Below are positions 43,333 through 52,574 of a stretch of DNA of 64,000 nucleotides, one piece after another; the first letter of the stretch is position 1, and the number at the start of each line of letters is the position of its first letter. The stretch is from Polynucleobacter yangtzensis. GTDB lineage: Bacteria > Pseudomonadota > Gammaproteobacteria > Burkholderiales > Burkholderiaceae. A program made the position numbers and the translations under genes. The stretch lies in NCBI RefSeq assembly GCF_001595965.1, contig NZ_LOJI01000035.1, positions 319,770 to 383,769 on the forward strand, written 5' to 3'. A model generated the notes under the pieces. It saw nothing but the letters and a program-made list of their open reading frames with translations. It searched no databases and was not told where the DNA came from.

Positions 43333-44631
43333 TTAGGGCGCAATCCGCTCTTTTGGAAAGCGCAGTATGAAAGTGCTGCCCTTGCCCGGCGTACTTTCAA
43401 TAATGAGTTGAGCTTGATGACGACTGGCAATATGTTTAACGATTGCCAAACCCAATCCTGTTCCACCTGTATCCCTTGAACGACTTCTATCGACACGATA
43501 AAAACGCTCAGTGAGTCTTGAGAGATGCTCAGAGGCGATACCAGGACCGGTATCAGTCACAGAAAATTCTCCATACCCTTCAGCATTAATATCCCACTTC
43601 ACATTGATCGAACCAATGTCTGGGGTATAACGAATTGCATTTGAAACTAAATTACTAAATGCAGAGAGTATTTCTCTTTCATCCCCCAATATGGAGCATT
43701 GATTGAGAACTTCAAAACTAAAACTATGTCTACCTTGAGATAACGCTTCAGCATCATTCCTAATTAAAGCCATCAACATTTCAGGATTAATAGCTTTGCT
43801 CGCTGCAGGCAATGAATTAGCCTCTAAATTGGCAAGGGTTAATAAATCTTCAACCAAACTTTTCATACGCTGAGCTTGAGACATCATCATGTCAAAGTAC
43901 TGATCACGTTGACCCTTCTCAAGATCTAAGGTTTGGACTGTCTCCAAAAACCCCATGAGTACAGTGATAGGCGTTCTCATCTCATGCGAAACGTTAGCAA
44001 CGAAATCTCGGCGCATTGCATCTGCTTTTTGTAGGTCGGTGACGTTTTGAACTAGTAATAAGTGACGCTGGTTTCCGAAAGGAAATAATTGCAACATGAG
44101 ACTCAGGCTGCTATTGGGCCCCATTCTTTCGAGAAGCAAAGGCTCATCAAAGTTACGCTTATTGATATATTGAATGAACTCTGGACGGCGAATCAGGAAG
44201 TTAATTCGCTGCATTACATCTCGCTTAAAATTCAGCCCAAAAAAACGTTCTGAAATCGCATTACACCATTCAATTTGATCGTTTTCATCTAACATCAAAA
44301 TGCCATTAGGAGATGCCTGAAAAGCCTCAATAAAGCGATTATGCTGCTGCTCAACAGTTCGCATCTTTTGCTTCAAAGCTTTGACTAATCGCTGCAACCT
44401 AAATAAAACTTCTTCCCAAAAGCCGCTAGGTAAAGACATGCTCTCCAGTGAGTCCGATTTAATACTTTTTTCCAGGCGGGCTAGATTGATGTAGGAGTAC
44501 ACCAGAGGGATAGAAAGTAGCGCAATCGCCGAGAAGATGGCCCATTGTGCGCCCCAGTTATAAAGGACTATTAATGCGACTATAAATGCGAGGCAAATAA
44601 GAAAGAAAAAGCGTGTTAAGGCGGAAATCAT
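43333..44631 (-). CDS. phoR: Phosphate regulon sensor histidine kinase PhoR
   Basis: The 432-residue sensor kinase has two N-terminal membrane segments without a real periplasmic loop (residues about 6-50), a PAS domain (about 100-200), the phospho-acceptor H216 in VSHEMRTPITVL, and ATP-binding N/G boxes (NLVSNAIRYT, VTDTGPGIA, GGTGLGLAIVKHI). Lack of an external domain is typical of PhoR, which senses through PstSCAB-PhoU. Last gene of the pst-pho operon, with a hairpin between it and phoB. Confidence 0.95.
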   Translation of the reverse strand: MISALTRFFFLICLAFIVALIVLYNWGAQWAIFSAIALLSIPLVYSYINLARLEKSIKSDSLESMSLPSGFWEEVLFRLQRLVKALKQKMRTVEQQHNRFIEAFQASPNGILMLDENDQIEWCNAISERFFGLNFKRDVMQRINFLIRRPEFIQYINKRNFDEPLLLERMGPNSSLSLMLQLFPFGNQRHLLLVQNVTDLQKADAMRRDFVANVSHEMRTPITVLMGFLETVQTLDLEKGQRDQYFDMMMSQAQRMKSLVEDLLTLANLEANSLPAASKAINPEMLMALIRNDAEALSQGRHSFSFEVLNQCSILGDEREILSAFSNLVSNAIRYTPDIGSINVKWDINAEGYGEFSVTDTGPGIASEHLSRLTERFYRVDRSRSRDTGGTGLGLAIVKHIASRHQAQLIIESTPGKGSTFILRFPKERIAP

Positions 44632-44677
44632 ATTGCAATGTTAGACCATCTCAAGGGCGACCTTGAAATGGCCATAA

Positions 44678-44698
44678 AAAGCCTGAAAAATCGGCTTT
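44678..44698 (-). terminator. Weak hairpin with T-run between phoB and phoR
   Basis: Minus strand AAAGCC, nine-base loop, GGCTTT, then three more Ts (GGCTTTTT); overlaps the phoB stop. A second hairpin (TCAAGG-TCGC-CCTTGA, 44651-44666 region) follows. May lower phoR relative to phoB. Confidence 0.35.
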
Positions 44699-45410
44699 AG
44701 ACTTCGGTTGGCATTTTAGTGATGCGGTAACCGCTACCCCGAACCGTCTCAATGAAGCGGTCACAATCTACAGAACTTAATGCGGCTCTCAAGCGCTTGA
44801 TATGGACATCCACAGTGCGCTCTTCAATATAAACCTCGTTACCCCAAACATTATCTAGCAGGCTTGTTCGGGAATGCACTCGCTCTGGGTTGGCCATGAA
44901 ATATTGCAAAAGTCTATATTCAGTGGGGCCTAGGGAGATTGGCTTAGGGTCTGAATTAGGCCAAATTGCTAAGACCCTGTGGGAACTTGGGTCCAGCTGT
45001 AACGGACCAACCGTAAGGGGTCCAGTATCTTCCGTAGGAGTCTGTCTACGCAACAATGCTTTAACGCGAGCAATTAACTCTTTGGGCGAAAAAGGCTTGG
45101 TGACGTAGTCATCCGCCCCGGAATCTAGGCCCATTACCTTATCAGCTTCTTCACTTTTAGCCGTCAGCATCAAAATAGGTAAACCTCTTGTGCGCTCATT
45201 TGCCCTAAGCTCTTTAGCAAACTGAACACCCGACTTTCCAGGCAGCATCCAGTCCATAATAATCAGACTTGGTAGGCGATCCTTCAGAATGCCTTGAGCA
45301 ATATCAGTTTGCATTGCACGTTCGACCTCATAACCAGCATGGGTCAAATTAATTGCGATTAACTCCGCAATCGATGGCTCATCTTCAACTATTAGTATGC
45401 GGTGAGTCAT
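44697..45410 (-). CDS. phoB: Phosphate regulon response regulator PhoB
   Basis: The 237-residue OmpR/PhoB-type regulator has receiver residues D10-E11 region (VEDEPS), phospho-acceptor D53 in IMDWMLPG, LTAK and GADDYVTKPF. The C-terminal winged helix has LGPTEYRLLQYF and RTVDVHIKRLRAAL. It would bind the Pho boxes listed here. It starts 14 bp behind phoU. Confidence 0.96.
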   Translation of the reverse strand: MTHRILIVEDEPSIAELIAINLTHAGYEVERAMQTDIAQGILKDRLPSLIIMDWMLPGKSGVQFAKELRANERTRGLPILMLTAKSEEADKVMGLDSGADDYVTKPFSPKELIARVKALLRRQTPTEDTGPLTVGPLQLDPSSHRVLAIWPNSDPKPISLGPTEYRLLQYFMANPERVHSRTSLLDNVWGNEVYIEERTVDVHIKRLRAALSSVDCDRFIETVRGSGYRITKMPTEV

Positions 45411-45424
45411 TTGTATGGGTCGAT

Positions 45425-46132
45425 TTATTCTTTAGTAGCTTCGCGCACTAAATCTGCGTGCGGAATGTGACGAACATCAGAACCTTTTGCAATATAAATT
45501 ACAAATTCGGCAATATTCTTAGCATGATCACCAATACGCTCGATTGCCTTAGCAATAGTTAGCATATCTAGGCCGGTACCAATCGTGTGTGGGTCTTCAG
45601 ACATGTAAGTAATGAGTTTACGAACGAAGCCTCTGAATTCTTCATCAATCTGACGATCCTCAGCTACAACCTCTGCTGCTGCAACCGTATCCAGCCTGGC
45701 AAATGCATCTAAGCTACGGCGCAATAAATTAATAGCCATTTGCCCAGATAAACGAATTTCAGCAACGTTAATGTTGTGAGGGGAGCCGGACTCAATTAAG
45801 CGCTTCGTACGCTTAGCAACACGTTCCGCCTCATCACCCGCACGCTCTAAATTAGTAATTGCTTTAGACACCGCCATCACCAAACGAAGATCACGGGCCG
45901 TAGGTTGGCGACGTGCAATGACTTCGGTGCAGGCTAAATCAATCTGAATCTCAAGATCGTTAACTAGCTTTTCGTTATCAATTACGATGTTGCAAGTATC
46001 AATATCCATTTGCGTAAAAGCACGCATCGCTGTAGCAATTTGTGACTCAACCAATCCACCCATTTCAAGCAAACGGCTTGAAAGGGAATTGAGGTCAGCA
46101 TCAAATTGTGATGATAAGTGTTTATCTGGCAT
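45425..46132 (-). CDS. phoU: Phosphate signalling protein PhoU
   Basis: The 235-residue protein consists of two three-helix bundles, each with a metal-binding E/D-x3-D pattern (ITNLERAGDEAERVAKR and KAIERIGDHAKNIAEF). It links the Pst transporter to PhoR. Between pstB (13 bp gap) and phoB (14 bp gap). Confidence 0.96.
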   Translation of the reverse strand: MPDKHLSSQFDADLNSLSSRLLEMGGLVESQIATAMRAFTQMDIDTCNIVIDNEKLVNDLEIQIDLACTEVIARRQPTARDLRLVMAVSKAITNLERAGDEAERVAKRTKRLIESGSPHNINVAEIRLSGQMAINLLRRSLDAFARLDTVAAAEVVAEDRQIDEEFRGFVRKLITYMSEDPHTIGTGLDMLTIAKAIERIGDHAKNIAEFVIYIAKGSDVRHIPHADLVREATKE

Positions 46133-46145
46133 TTAGTGTCTCCAA

Positions 46146-46994
46146 TTAACCGAAGCGGCCGGTTATATAGTCTTCTGTTTCTTTGCGCTTAGGCTTAATA
46201 AATATTTCATCAGTTTTACCATACTCGACCAAGCTACCAAGGTACATATAGGCGGTATAGTCAGACACACGGGCAGCCTGTTGCATGTTGTGCGTAACGA
46301 TTGCAATCGTGTACTCATGCTTAAGCTCATTAATCAACTCTTCAATTTTTCCAGTAGAAATAGGATCCAAAGCAGAGGTTGGTTCGTCTAGCAAAATGAC
46401 AGAAGGCTTTACTGCAACACCACGCGCAATACATAAGCGCTGCTGTTGACCGCCAGATAGAGATAGACCGCTTTGATTGAGCTTATCCTTAGCCTCATTC
46501 CATAATGCGGCTTTGTTCAATGCCCACTCAACACGCTCATCCATTTCAGAGCGAGAGAGCTTTTCATATAAGCGCACACCAAAGGCAATATTCTCATAGA
46601 TTGACATTGGAAATGGGGTTGGCTTTTGAAAAACCATACCAATACGTGAACGCAGTAGGTTTAAATCCTGCCCTGGCTCAAGAATGTTCTGGCCATAGAA
46701 ATTAATTTCACCTTCAGCACGCTGACCAGGGTAGAGATCGTACATACGATTCAGGGTGCGTAACAAAGTAGACTTGCCGCAACCTGAAGGGCCAATGAAT
46801 GCAGTGACCTTGCCCTGCTCAATATCAAGGTTAATATTTTTGAGTCCCTGGAAAGCGCCATAAAAGAAATTCAGATTTCTAACTTCGAGCGCATTAATTG
46901 CTGCCTGCACTGGTTGTTGATTGGTTGTATCCACCCTACCTCCTTGACTATCGATCTTATTTAAGTCAAACATTGTGTTCATATTACTCATCAT
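46146..46994 (-). CDS. pstB: Phosphate ABC transporter ATP-binding protein PstB
   Basis: The 282-residue ABC ATPase has Walker [14 protein letters not shown], signature [13 protein letters not shown] and [13 protein letters not shown]. The preceding 30 residues are a variable extension, so a later start is possible. Overlaps pstA by ATGA. Confidence 0.97.
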   Translation of the reverse strand: MMSNMNTMFDLNKIDSQGGRVDTTNQQPVQAAINALEVRNLNFFYGAFQGLKNINLDIEQGKVTAFIGPSGCGKSTLLRTLNRMYDLYPGQRAEGEINFYGQNILEPGQDLNLLRSRIGMVFQKPTPFPMSIYENIAFGVRLYEKLSRSEMDERVEWALNKAALWNEAKDKLNQSGLSLSGGQQQRLCIARGVAVKPSVILLDEPTSALDPISTGKIEELINELKHEYTIAIVTHNMQQAARVSDYTAYMYLGSLVEYGKTDEIFIKPKRKETEDYITGRFG

Positions 46995-47857
46995 GCTTGC
47001 ACCTTCTCACGGAATACGACTCGCGCTAATATATTTAAGCCAAGAACGGCAAATGTAATTAATAATGCTGCTGCCCATGCCAAATCAACCCAATTGTCAT
47101 ATGGACTCATCGCAAACTGGAAAATCACCACAGGCAAGTTTGCCATTGGTGCATTCATATTAGTTGAGAAAAATTGGTTGTTTAACGCTGTAAATAATAA
47201 GGGCGCTGTTTCACCACTAACGCGTGCAAGCGCTAATAAGATTCCGGTGATAACACCACTTTGAGCCGCTCTTAAAGTGATCATGAATGCTACTTTCCAT
47301 TTAGGCGTACCAAGGGCATAAGCTGCCTCACGAAGACTTCCAGGAACTAAACGCAGCATGTTTTCAGTAGTACGAACTACCACTGGAATTGCAATTAAAG
47401 CCAAGGCAATAGTACCTGCCCAGCCTGAGAAGTGACGAACCTGGGCTACCACGATTGCATACACAAATAGACCGATCACAATGGAAGGGGCGGAAAGCAT
47501 GATGTCTGTAACAAAGCGTGTGATCGAAGCAACTTTACTTCTATCGCCATACTCAGAAAGGTACAAGCCAGCCAGTACACCAATAGGAGTGCTAATAAGG
47601 GTACAACTTGCCACAATCATGAGACTTCCAACGATGGCATTAGCTAAGCCACCACCCTCGGATCCAGGTGCAGGTGTACTGTTCAGAAATACACCTAAAT
47701 TAATTGACGAAAATCCTTTAATAAATAGAACACTCAAGATCCATAGCAAGAAAATCATACCGAGAGCCATAGCCCCAGTAGAGAGCACTAAGCCAATTTT
47801 GTTTGCACGCTTACGTTTGGCAAAAATTAAGGGATTAATATTTGAAATACCGCTCAT
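46991..47857 (-). CDS. pstA: Phosphate ABC transporter permease PstA
   Basis: The 288-residue permease has six membrane segments and the EAA-type loop [20 protein letters not shown]. It overlaps pstC and pstB by four bases each (ATGA), so the transporter membrane parts and ATPase are translated in line. Confidence 0.96.
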   Translation of the reverse strand: MSGISNINPLIFAKRKRANKIGLVLSTGAMALGMIFLLWILSVLFIKGFSSINLGVFLNSTPAPGSEGGGLANAIVGSLMIVASCTLISTPIGVLAGLYLSEYGDRSKVASITRFVTDIMLSAPSIVIGLFVYAIVVAQVRHFSGWAGTIALALIAIPVVVRTTENMLRLVPGSLREAAYALGTPKWKVAFMITLRAAQSGVITGILLALARVSGETAPLLFTALNNQFFSTNMNAPMANLPVVIFQFAMSPYDNWVDLAWAAALLITFAVLGLNILARVVFREKVQA

Positions 47858-48843
47858 GTTTTAAGTCCTTGCTTTTTCTCCATATTCATCAACATCCACT
47901 TAGCGATTGCTAAAACGACGAATGTAATCATGAATAGAGCAAGGCCAAGAGCAAATAAGGAAGAGTAATGTGGGCCAAGCTCAGCCTCACCAAACTCGTT
48001 TGCTAATGTCGATGCAATTGAATTTCCAGGGGCAAATAAAGACGCTGAAAGACGATGAGCATTACCGATTACAAAGGTTACAGCCATTGTTTCTCCAAGC
48101 GCCCTACCCAACCCGAGCATCACTCCACCAATAACACCAGCCTTGGTGTATGGAAGCACAACATTCTTAACCACTTCCCAGGTAGTGCAGCCAATTCCGT
48201 AAGCAGACTCCTTCAGAACTGGTGGAACGATTTCAAATACATCGCGCATGACAGATGCAATGAAAGGCAGAATCATCATCGCCAAAATAAGGCCTGCACA
48301 CAAGATGCCAATACCATTAAATGCGCCTGAAAACAAAATTCCTAAGCCAGGAATCTGCCCAAGGGTGGCTGCTAAAGCTGGCTGAATATATTCCCCGAAA
48401 AGCGGCGCAAATATAAAAAGACCAAACATTCCATAAATAATCGAAGGTACAGCAGCGAGCAACTCAACCGCAGTACCTAGTGGCCTGCGTAATGGGCCTG
48501 GACACAACTCCGTTAAGAAAACTGCAATACCAAAACTTAATGGGACTGCGATCAGAAGCGCAATTAGGGATGTAACTATGGTACCGTAAATTGCAATTAA
48601 TCCGCCAAACTCACCATTAACAATGTCCCACTCTTTGGTAAAGAAAAATCCAATTCCAAATTTGTCTAGCGCTGGCCAAGCATTAATAATCAATGAAATG
48701 ATGATGCCTACCAGAGCAATCAGTACTGACAGCGCAAAAAATTGTGTAATGCCGTGGAATAAAAAGTCTTGAATACGTTGTAACTTAGCAATCCGAAGGG
48801 CCTGCGGCGTTGGCGCTGAGTGCGACTGAGATGATTCAATCAT
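47854..48843 (-). CDS. pstC: Phosphate ABC transporter permease PstC
   Basis: The 329-residue permease has an N-terminal cytoplasmic stretch (about 35 residues), six membrane segments and the loop [22 protein letters not shown] hairpin lies in the 81-bp gap to pstS. Confidence 0.96.
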   Translation of the reverse strand: MIESSQSHSAPTPQALRIAKLQRIQDFLFHGITQFFALSVLIALVGIIISLIINAWPALDKFGIGFFFTKEWDIVNGEFGGLIAIYGTIVTSLIALLIAVPLSFGIAVFLTELCPGPLRRPLGTAVELLAAVPSIIYGMFGLFIFAPLFGEYIQPALAATLGQIPGLGILFSGAFNGIGILCAGLILAMMILPFIASVMRDVFEIVPPVLKESAYGIGCTTWEVVKNVVLPYTKAGVIGGVMLGLGRALGETMAVTFVIGNAHRLSASLFAPGNSIASTLANEFGEAELGPHYSSLFALGLALFMITFVVLAIAKWMLMNMEKKQGLKT

Positions 48844-48866
48844 ATTTGAGCTTATTTAAATTAAAA

Positions 48867-48891
48867 GCAGCCCCACACTTGGTGGAGCCGC
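48867..48891 (-). terminator. Intercistronic stem-loop between pstS and pstC
   Basis: Minus strand GCGGCTCCAC, loop CAAGT, GTGGGGCTGC (two G-U pairs), then TTTTAATTT. Expected to end part of the transcripts or protect the pstS 3' end, giving more binding protein than permease. Confidence 0.7.
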
Positions 48892-48924
48892 TGTGTAAGA
48901 AACCAAAAATATCAGTTCCAAATA

Positions 48925-49947
48925 TTACTTGGTGACCACTTTTGAAAATACGTTCTTACGAATAAAGTCAGTAGTAACATCCGGCATTGGTACGTAGTCC
49001 AACTCTTCAGCCATTTTCTTGCCATCTTTGAATGCGAAGTCGAAGAATTTGATTACTTCAGCTGCATTAGCTTTGTTCTCAGGATTCTTGTAAAGCAAGA
49101 TGAAAGATGCACCAGTAATTGGCCATGATTTAGCACCTGGGGCGTTAGTAATAAATGTTCCCATGCCTGGAATCTTTGACCAATCAGTACCAGCAGCAGC
49201 TGCGGCGAAAGTAACATCATCAGGTTGCACAAATTGACCATCTTTGTTCTTCAAAGATACGCTAGTCATTTTGTTTTTCTTGGCATATGCATATTCAACG
49301 TAGCCAATTGCACCTTTAACACGTGAAACGTTTGCAGCAACACCTTCGTTACCTTTACCGCCAACAGAAGAAGCCGCAGGCCACTTAACTGCAGCACCTT
49401 CACCAACAGCATCTTTCCAGTTCTGACTTACTTTAGCTAAGTAGTTAGTAAAAATTGCAGTAGTTCCAGAACCATCAGCGCGATGAACTACAGTAATTGC
49501 CAAGTCAGGCATCTTCATACCTGGGTTGTTCAAGACAATACGTTTGTCGTTCCAATTTGTAATAACGCCCTGGAAAATATCAGACAAAGTATCAGGCGAT
49601 AACTTGAGTTCATAAGGCTTTACACCTTCAACGTTAATCACTGGAACCACACCACCGATGATGGCAGGGAACTGAACCATGCCGTCTTTTTCTAAGTCAT
49701 CAAATTTCACTGGATTGTCTGTTGCACCGAAATCTACAGTTTTCGCTTTGATTTGCTTAATACCACCAGATGAACCGATAGACTGATAGTTCAAGTTAGA
49801 ACCAGTCTTAGCTTTGAAGGCTTCAGCCCACTTTGCATAAATTGGGTACGGGAATGTTGCGCCTGCACCTGTCATATCCACAGCAAAAGCTGCTGGAGCA
49901 AGTGAAATAGCGCTAATAACTAGTGCTTTTTTCAAAAAAGATTTCAT
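48925..49947 (-). CDS. pstS: Phosphate-binding protein PstS
   Basis: The 340-residue periplasmic receptor has a signal peptide MKSFLKKALVISAIS with cleavage near AFA, then GAGATFPYPIYAKW, YQSIGSSGG, DFGATDNPV, the phosphate-binding HRADGSGTT and GNEGVAANV. ATG 49947 (AGGAAC before it) is preferred over an upstream in-frame start. First gene of pstSCAB-phoU-phoB-phoR with a Pho box 62 bp before the ATG. Confidence 0.96.
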   Translation of the reverse strand: MKSFLKKALVISAISLAPAAFAVDMTGAGATFPYPIYAKWAEAFKAKTGSNLNYQSIGSSGGIKQIKAKTVDFGATDNPVKFDDLEKDGMVQFPAIIGGVVPVINVEGVKPYELKLSPDTLSDIFQGVITNWNDKRIVLNNPGMKMPDLAITVVHRADGSGTTAIFTNYLAKVSQNWKDAVGEGAAVKWPAASSVGGKGNEGVAANVSRVKGAIGYVEYAYAKKNKMTSVSLKNKDGQFVQPDDVTFAAAAAGTDWSKIPGMGTFITNAPGAKSWPITGASFILLYKNPENKANAAEVIKFFDFAFKDGKKMAEELDYVPMPDVTTDFIRKNVFSKVVTK

Positions 49948-49992
49948 GTGATTGTTCCTAATATTGAAATAACGCAACATTGCGATAGTAGG

Positions 49993-50026
49993 AAGATACG
50001 ATTTCACTATGACGGTTTCATGACAT
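49993..50026 (-). promoter_or_regulatory. Pho box and -10 of the pst-pho operon
   Basis: Minus strand ATGTCAT-GAAA-CCGTCAT (50026-50009), then TATCTT (49998-49993) exactly 10 bp on. Predicted start of transcription is near 49986, a leader of 39 bases. Confidence 0.85.
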
Positions 50027-50131
50027 AGTGAAAATATAGAAAATAATTCATATAAATCAATAACTTAAGGAATCCAAATCAATTGGGGGGAAAGCCACTT
50101 CAACCTCTGGGGAAATGATGAATATGGTGAA

Positions 50132-51145
50132 TTAAATGATTCTTTTTAACTTCAAAGACGCATAGACTGCAGCGCCAGCGATAGACATAACAATCATCAC
50201 CTCATAGAAGGATCCTTTTAAACCAGGCAAATCCTCCATATTCATCCCCATGATCCCTGAGATCAAGGTCATTGGCAGGAAAATGACCGTCATCACGGAG
50301 AGGACTTGTAAATTTTTGGCGTTAAATTCAGCAACATGGGCAGCTTGCTCATCTTGGAGCACCTTTGCCCGGTCATAAAGACTGGAAATCTCTTGCACTA
50401 AATAAGTAAGCAGATCCAAATCATCATTTAGACCATTCCTATTCTCTTCATTAAACCAATACGGCAAACGCTTTAGCAAGCGGTGTAAAGCGATTAATTC
50501 TGGTGAAAATTGCCTGCGCAGACGGCTACATTGAATGCGAATTCTGCCTAAACTTTCATGCTCAGGAAACTCCCTACCCTTTAGCAGATTCTCTTCAAGC
50601 TCATCCATGTCGGCTGAAAGATGCGTTAATAAAGTACGCAATTGTTCTGCGCGCAAATCAAGCAACTCATGGAATAACTCAATAGCAGAGACCGGATTTA
50701 GTTGGCCGCTTCTGAGGTCATATCGTAATTTGTCGGTCGTTCTTAAAGGGTTATTGCGGAGAGAGATCATTAGTCTTGGTGTAACAATCGCCCAAAGGGT
50801 TCCTAAGCTAGAGTCACGCCCTTCATCTCCAAACTCTTGCTGAAAATCATTCATCACCATTAAGAGACAGTCATTCAGCTTTTCAATACGCTCTAAGCGG
50901 CTGAGGTTAACGCCCTCTTGGATCATCTCTACTACGCGCTCAGGAATTAGCGGTGTATTTTCAAGCCATCTCTGGATCTGCGAGTTAGATAAATTGAGAT
51001 GTAGCCAAATTGAAATATCAGGATTTTCGAGCGCATCTGTAATCTCAAATAAAGGAATTTCATAGCCGTTGCCAGATGAAGGCATTGCCCAAGCAAATAC
51101 CACGCCCGCAATCGGGAAAGGTTTTGAAATTACTTCTGTAGTCAT
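50132..51145 (-). CDS. CorA-family divalent cation transporter (ZntB-like)
   Basis: The roughly 337-residue CorA-type protein has a long cytoplasmic domain with coiled helices and two C-terminal membrane segments. The pore signature GMN is in SGIMGMNMEDLPG. Second in-frame start (ATG 51145, MTTEVISKP) is favoured because the Pho-box promoter at 51152-51185 leaves no room for the longer form. Mg or Zn is the likely substrate; Pho control would tie cation supply to phosphate status. Confidence 0.88.
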   Translation of the reverse strand: MTTEVISKPFPIAGVVFAWAMPSSGNGYEIPLFEITDALENPDISIWLHLNLSNSQIQRWLENTPLIPERVVEMIQEGVNLSRLERIEKLNDCLLMVMNDFQQEFGDEGRDSSLGTLWAIVTPRLMISLRNNPLRTTDKLRYDLRSGQLNPVSAIELFHELLDLRAEQLRTLLTHLSADMDELEENLLKGREFPEHESLGRIRIQCSRLRRQFSPELIALHRLLKRLPYWFNEENRNGLNDDLDLLTYLVQEISSLYDRAKVLQDEQAAHVAEFNAKNLQVLSVMTVIFLPMTLISGIMGMNMEDLPGLKGSFYEVMIVMSIAGAAVYASLKLKRII

Positions 51146-51151
51146 CGCGAA

Positions 51152-51185
51152 AGTGTAAGGCACCTACGTGACATCAAAATGACAT
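51152..51185 (-). promoter_or_regulatory. Pho box and -10 before the CorA-type gene
   Basis: Minus strand ATGTCAT-TTTG-ATGTCAC (51185-51168), then TACACT (51157-51152) exactly 10 bp on. The predicted start of transcription coincides with the A of ATG 51145, so the mRNA may be leaderless. Confidence 0.65.
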
Positions 51186-51237
51186 GAAATTACTCTATAT
51201 AAATAGTTTCTTCTGTCGATAGACCAGCAAGATTCTC

Positions 51238-52068
51238 ATGAAAAGTTTAGGCCTTGCTCTCCTGCTGATTCCAGCATTAGCCATTGCATTTGAGCCCTTA
51301 AATACGGATGATGCAGGTACGGTTAGGTCGGGCAGCAATCAGATAGAGCAATATTTTTTCTCTATTAATCGGCGTGGCGGGTCTCAACAGTCGGATATTG
51401 TTACGCCTGGCGAAGAGTACACGGGCAACGCAGATGCAAAAGCCTTTCCATTTACGTATACGAGAGGTCTAAGCGACACAGTTGAGGCATCTATATCCAC
51501 AACCTATTACAGTAGTCCTAGTGGAAATTACTCAAGGCTTTCAAATTATGTATTCGCTAGTAAGTGGCGTTTTCTTGAAGACGAGCAGCTTGGTTATGCT
51601 CTTGCTATCAAACCTACGGTAGTTTTGCCTGCGAGCAAACAACAGCAAGTAGAGGGTCTTGGTTTGGCTGCATTTAATTATGGAGCAAACTTTATTGCCT
51701 CAAAATACTGGGATGGCATAGAACTCCATTTAAATGCCATGTACATGCGATCACCATACAACACGAATTACAGCATTGGGCACGCAGCTGACAATAGCAG
51801 AACTGACATCTTTCTTTTATCGCTTGCCCCAGTCTGGACGGTAGCTCCAAACATACGCATAGCATTGGATGTAGGCGCTACAACAAATCCACCGGCTAAT
51901 GATCAATACCTAAGCTACTACTCTTTAGTAGCCGCTATTTTCTCAATTAATGAAAGTATTGATCTAGGGCTTTCATATATGAGGACTGCTCAAAGCTTTG
52001 GGGCCTCCATAGGCGCTCAAGAGGTTGGCGCAACGCGAACCGAAGTAGGTATTACCTGGAGGTTCTAA
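51238..52068 (+). CDS. Predicted outer-membrane beta-barrel protein
   Basis: The 276-residue protein has a signal peptide (MKSLGLALLLIPALAIA), then alternating amphipathic strands and a C-terminal aromatic end (VGITWRF) for Bam recognition. FEPLNTDDAGTV near the mature start is common in barrels annotated as MetA-pathway or transporter-like. Solute unknown; a phosphate-rich ligand would fit the neighbourhood. It is divergent from the CorA gene; the shared 92 bp hold the Pho box, which points the other way. Confidence 0.75.
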   Translation: MKSLGLALLLIPALAIAFEPLNTDDAGTVRSGSNQIEQYFFSINRRGGSQQSDIVTPGEEYTGNADAKAFPFTYTRGLSDTVEASISTTYYSSPSGNYSRLSNYVFASKWRFLEDEQLGYALAIKPTVVLPASKQQQVEGLGLAAFNYGANFIASKYWDGIELHLNAMYMRSPYNTNYSIGHAADNSRTDIFLLSLAPVWTVAPNIRIALDVGATTNPPANDQYLSYYSLVAAIFSINESIDLGLSYMRTAQSFGASIGAQEVGATRTEVGITWRF

Positions 52069-52154
52069 ATGTCCTATTTTCATGAAAAATCAAATTGTCA
52101 CAATCTCGTAGCAAACTTAAGCTAACTCATAATGCGGTTCAATTGGAGTCAAGC

Positions 52155-52574
52155 ATGCACTATCAAATCATTCCTCTGGAGATGGGCTCATTAGTAGAGC
52201 GCAATATTTTCCAACAAGAAAATAAAGAAATTAAATGCGGCACAGTCTGGAAACTGGGATCAGTTATCACCACAATCAAACCAGTCTTCATTAAGGCTTA
52301 TGACCCTAATATTGGCATTTGTATAGAAGATATCCCCGGCGGAGCATTAGAAAAAACTTATGGGGAAGAAAAAGTTATTTACTTCTCTGATACTGTCGAA
52401 GAAGATGAGCAAGACGAATTAACCGACATCTTTTATCAAAGCAGCCGTAAGTTTTCCAAAAGCTATGAAGATGTTTTCCACGACCTAGGATGGAGAAAAA
52501 TTAGCTCCGAGTCCTATATATTTGGGGAGCTCGAAATTAAGGAATTAGATGAAGCGCCAACTTCGTATAAATGA
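52155..52574 (+). CDS. Conserved hypothetical cytoplasmic protein
   Basis: The 139-residue product from ATG 52155 is preferred over an upstream TTG because GGAG sits seven bases before it. Acidic, no signal peptide; features are IGICIEDIPGGALEKTYGEEK and a helical SRKFSKSYEDVFHDLGWRK. No family recognised. It overlaps the following phosphoesterase by ATGA, implying linked function. Confidence 0.65.
   Translation: MHYQIIPLEMGSLVERNIFQQENKEIKCGTVWKLGSVITTIKPVFIKAYDPNIGICIEDIPGGALEKTYGEEKVIYFSDTVEEDEQDELTDIFYQSSRKFSKSYEDVFHDLGWRKISSESYIFGELEIKELDEAPTSYK

Noticed and set aside
52060..52110. TGTCAC/TTTCAT words before the 139-residue hypothetical gene
   Set aside because: Spacing is not 11 bp, so no Pho box.
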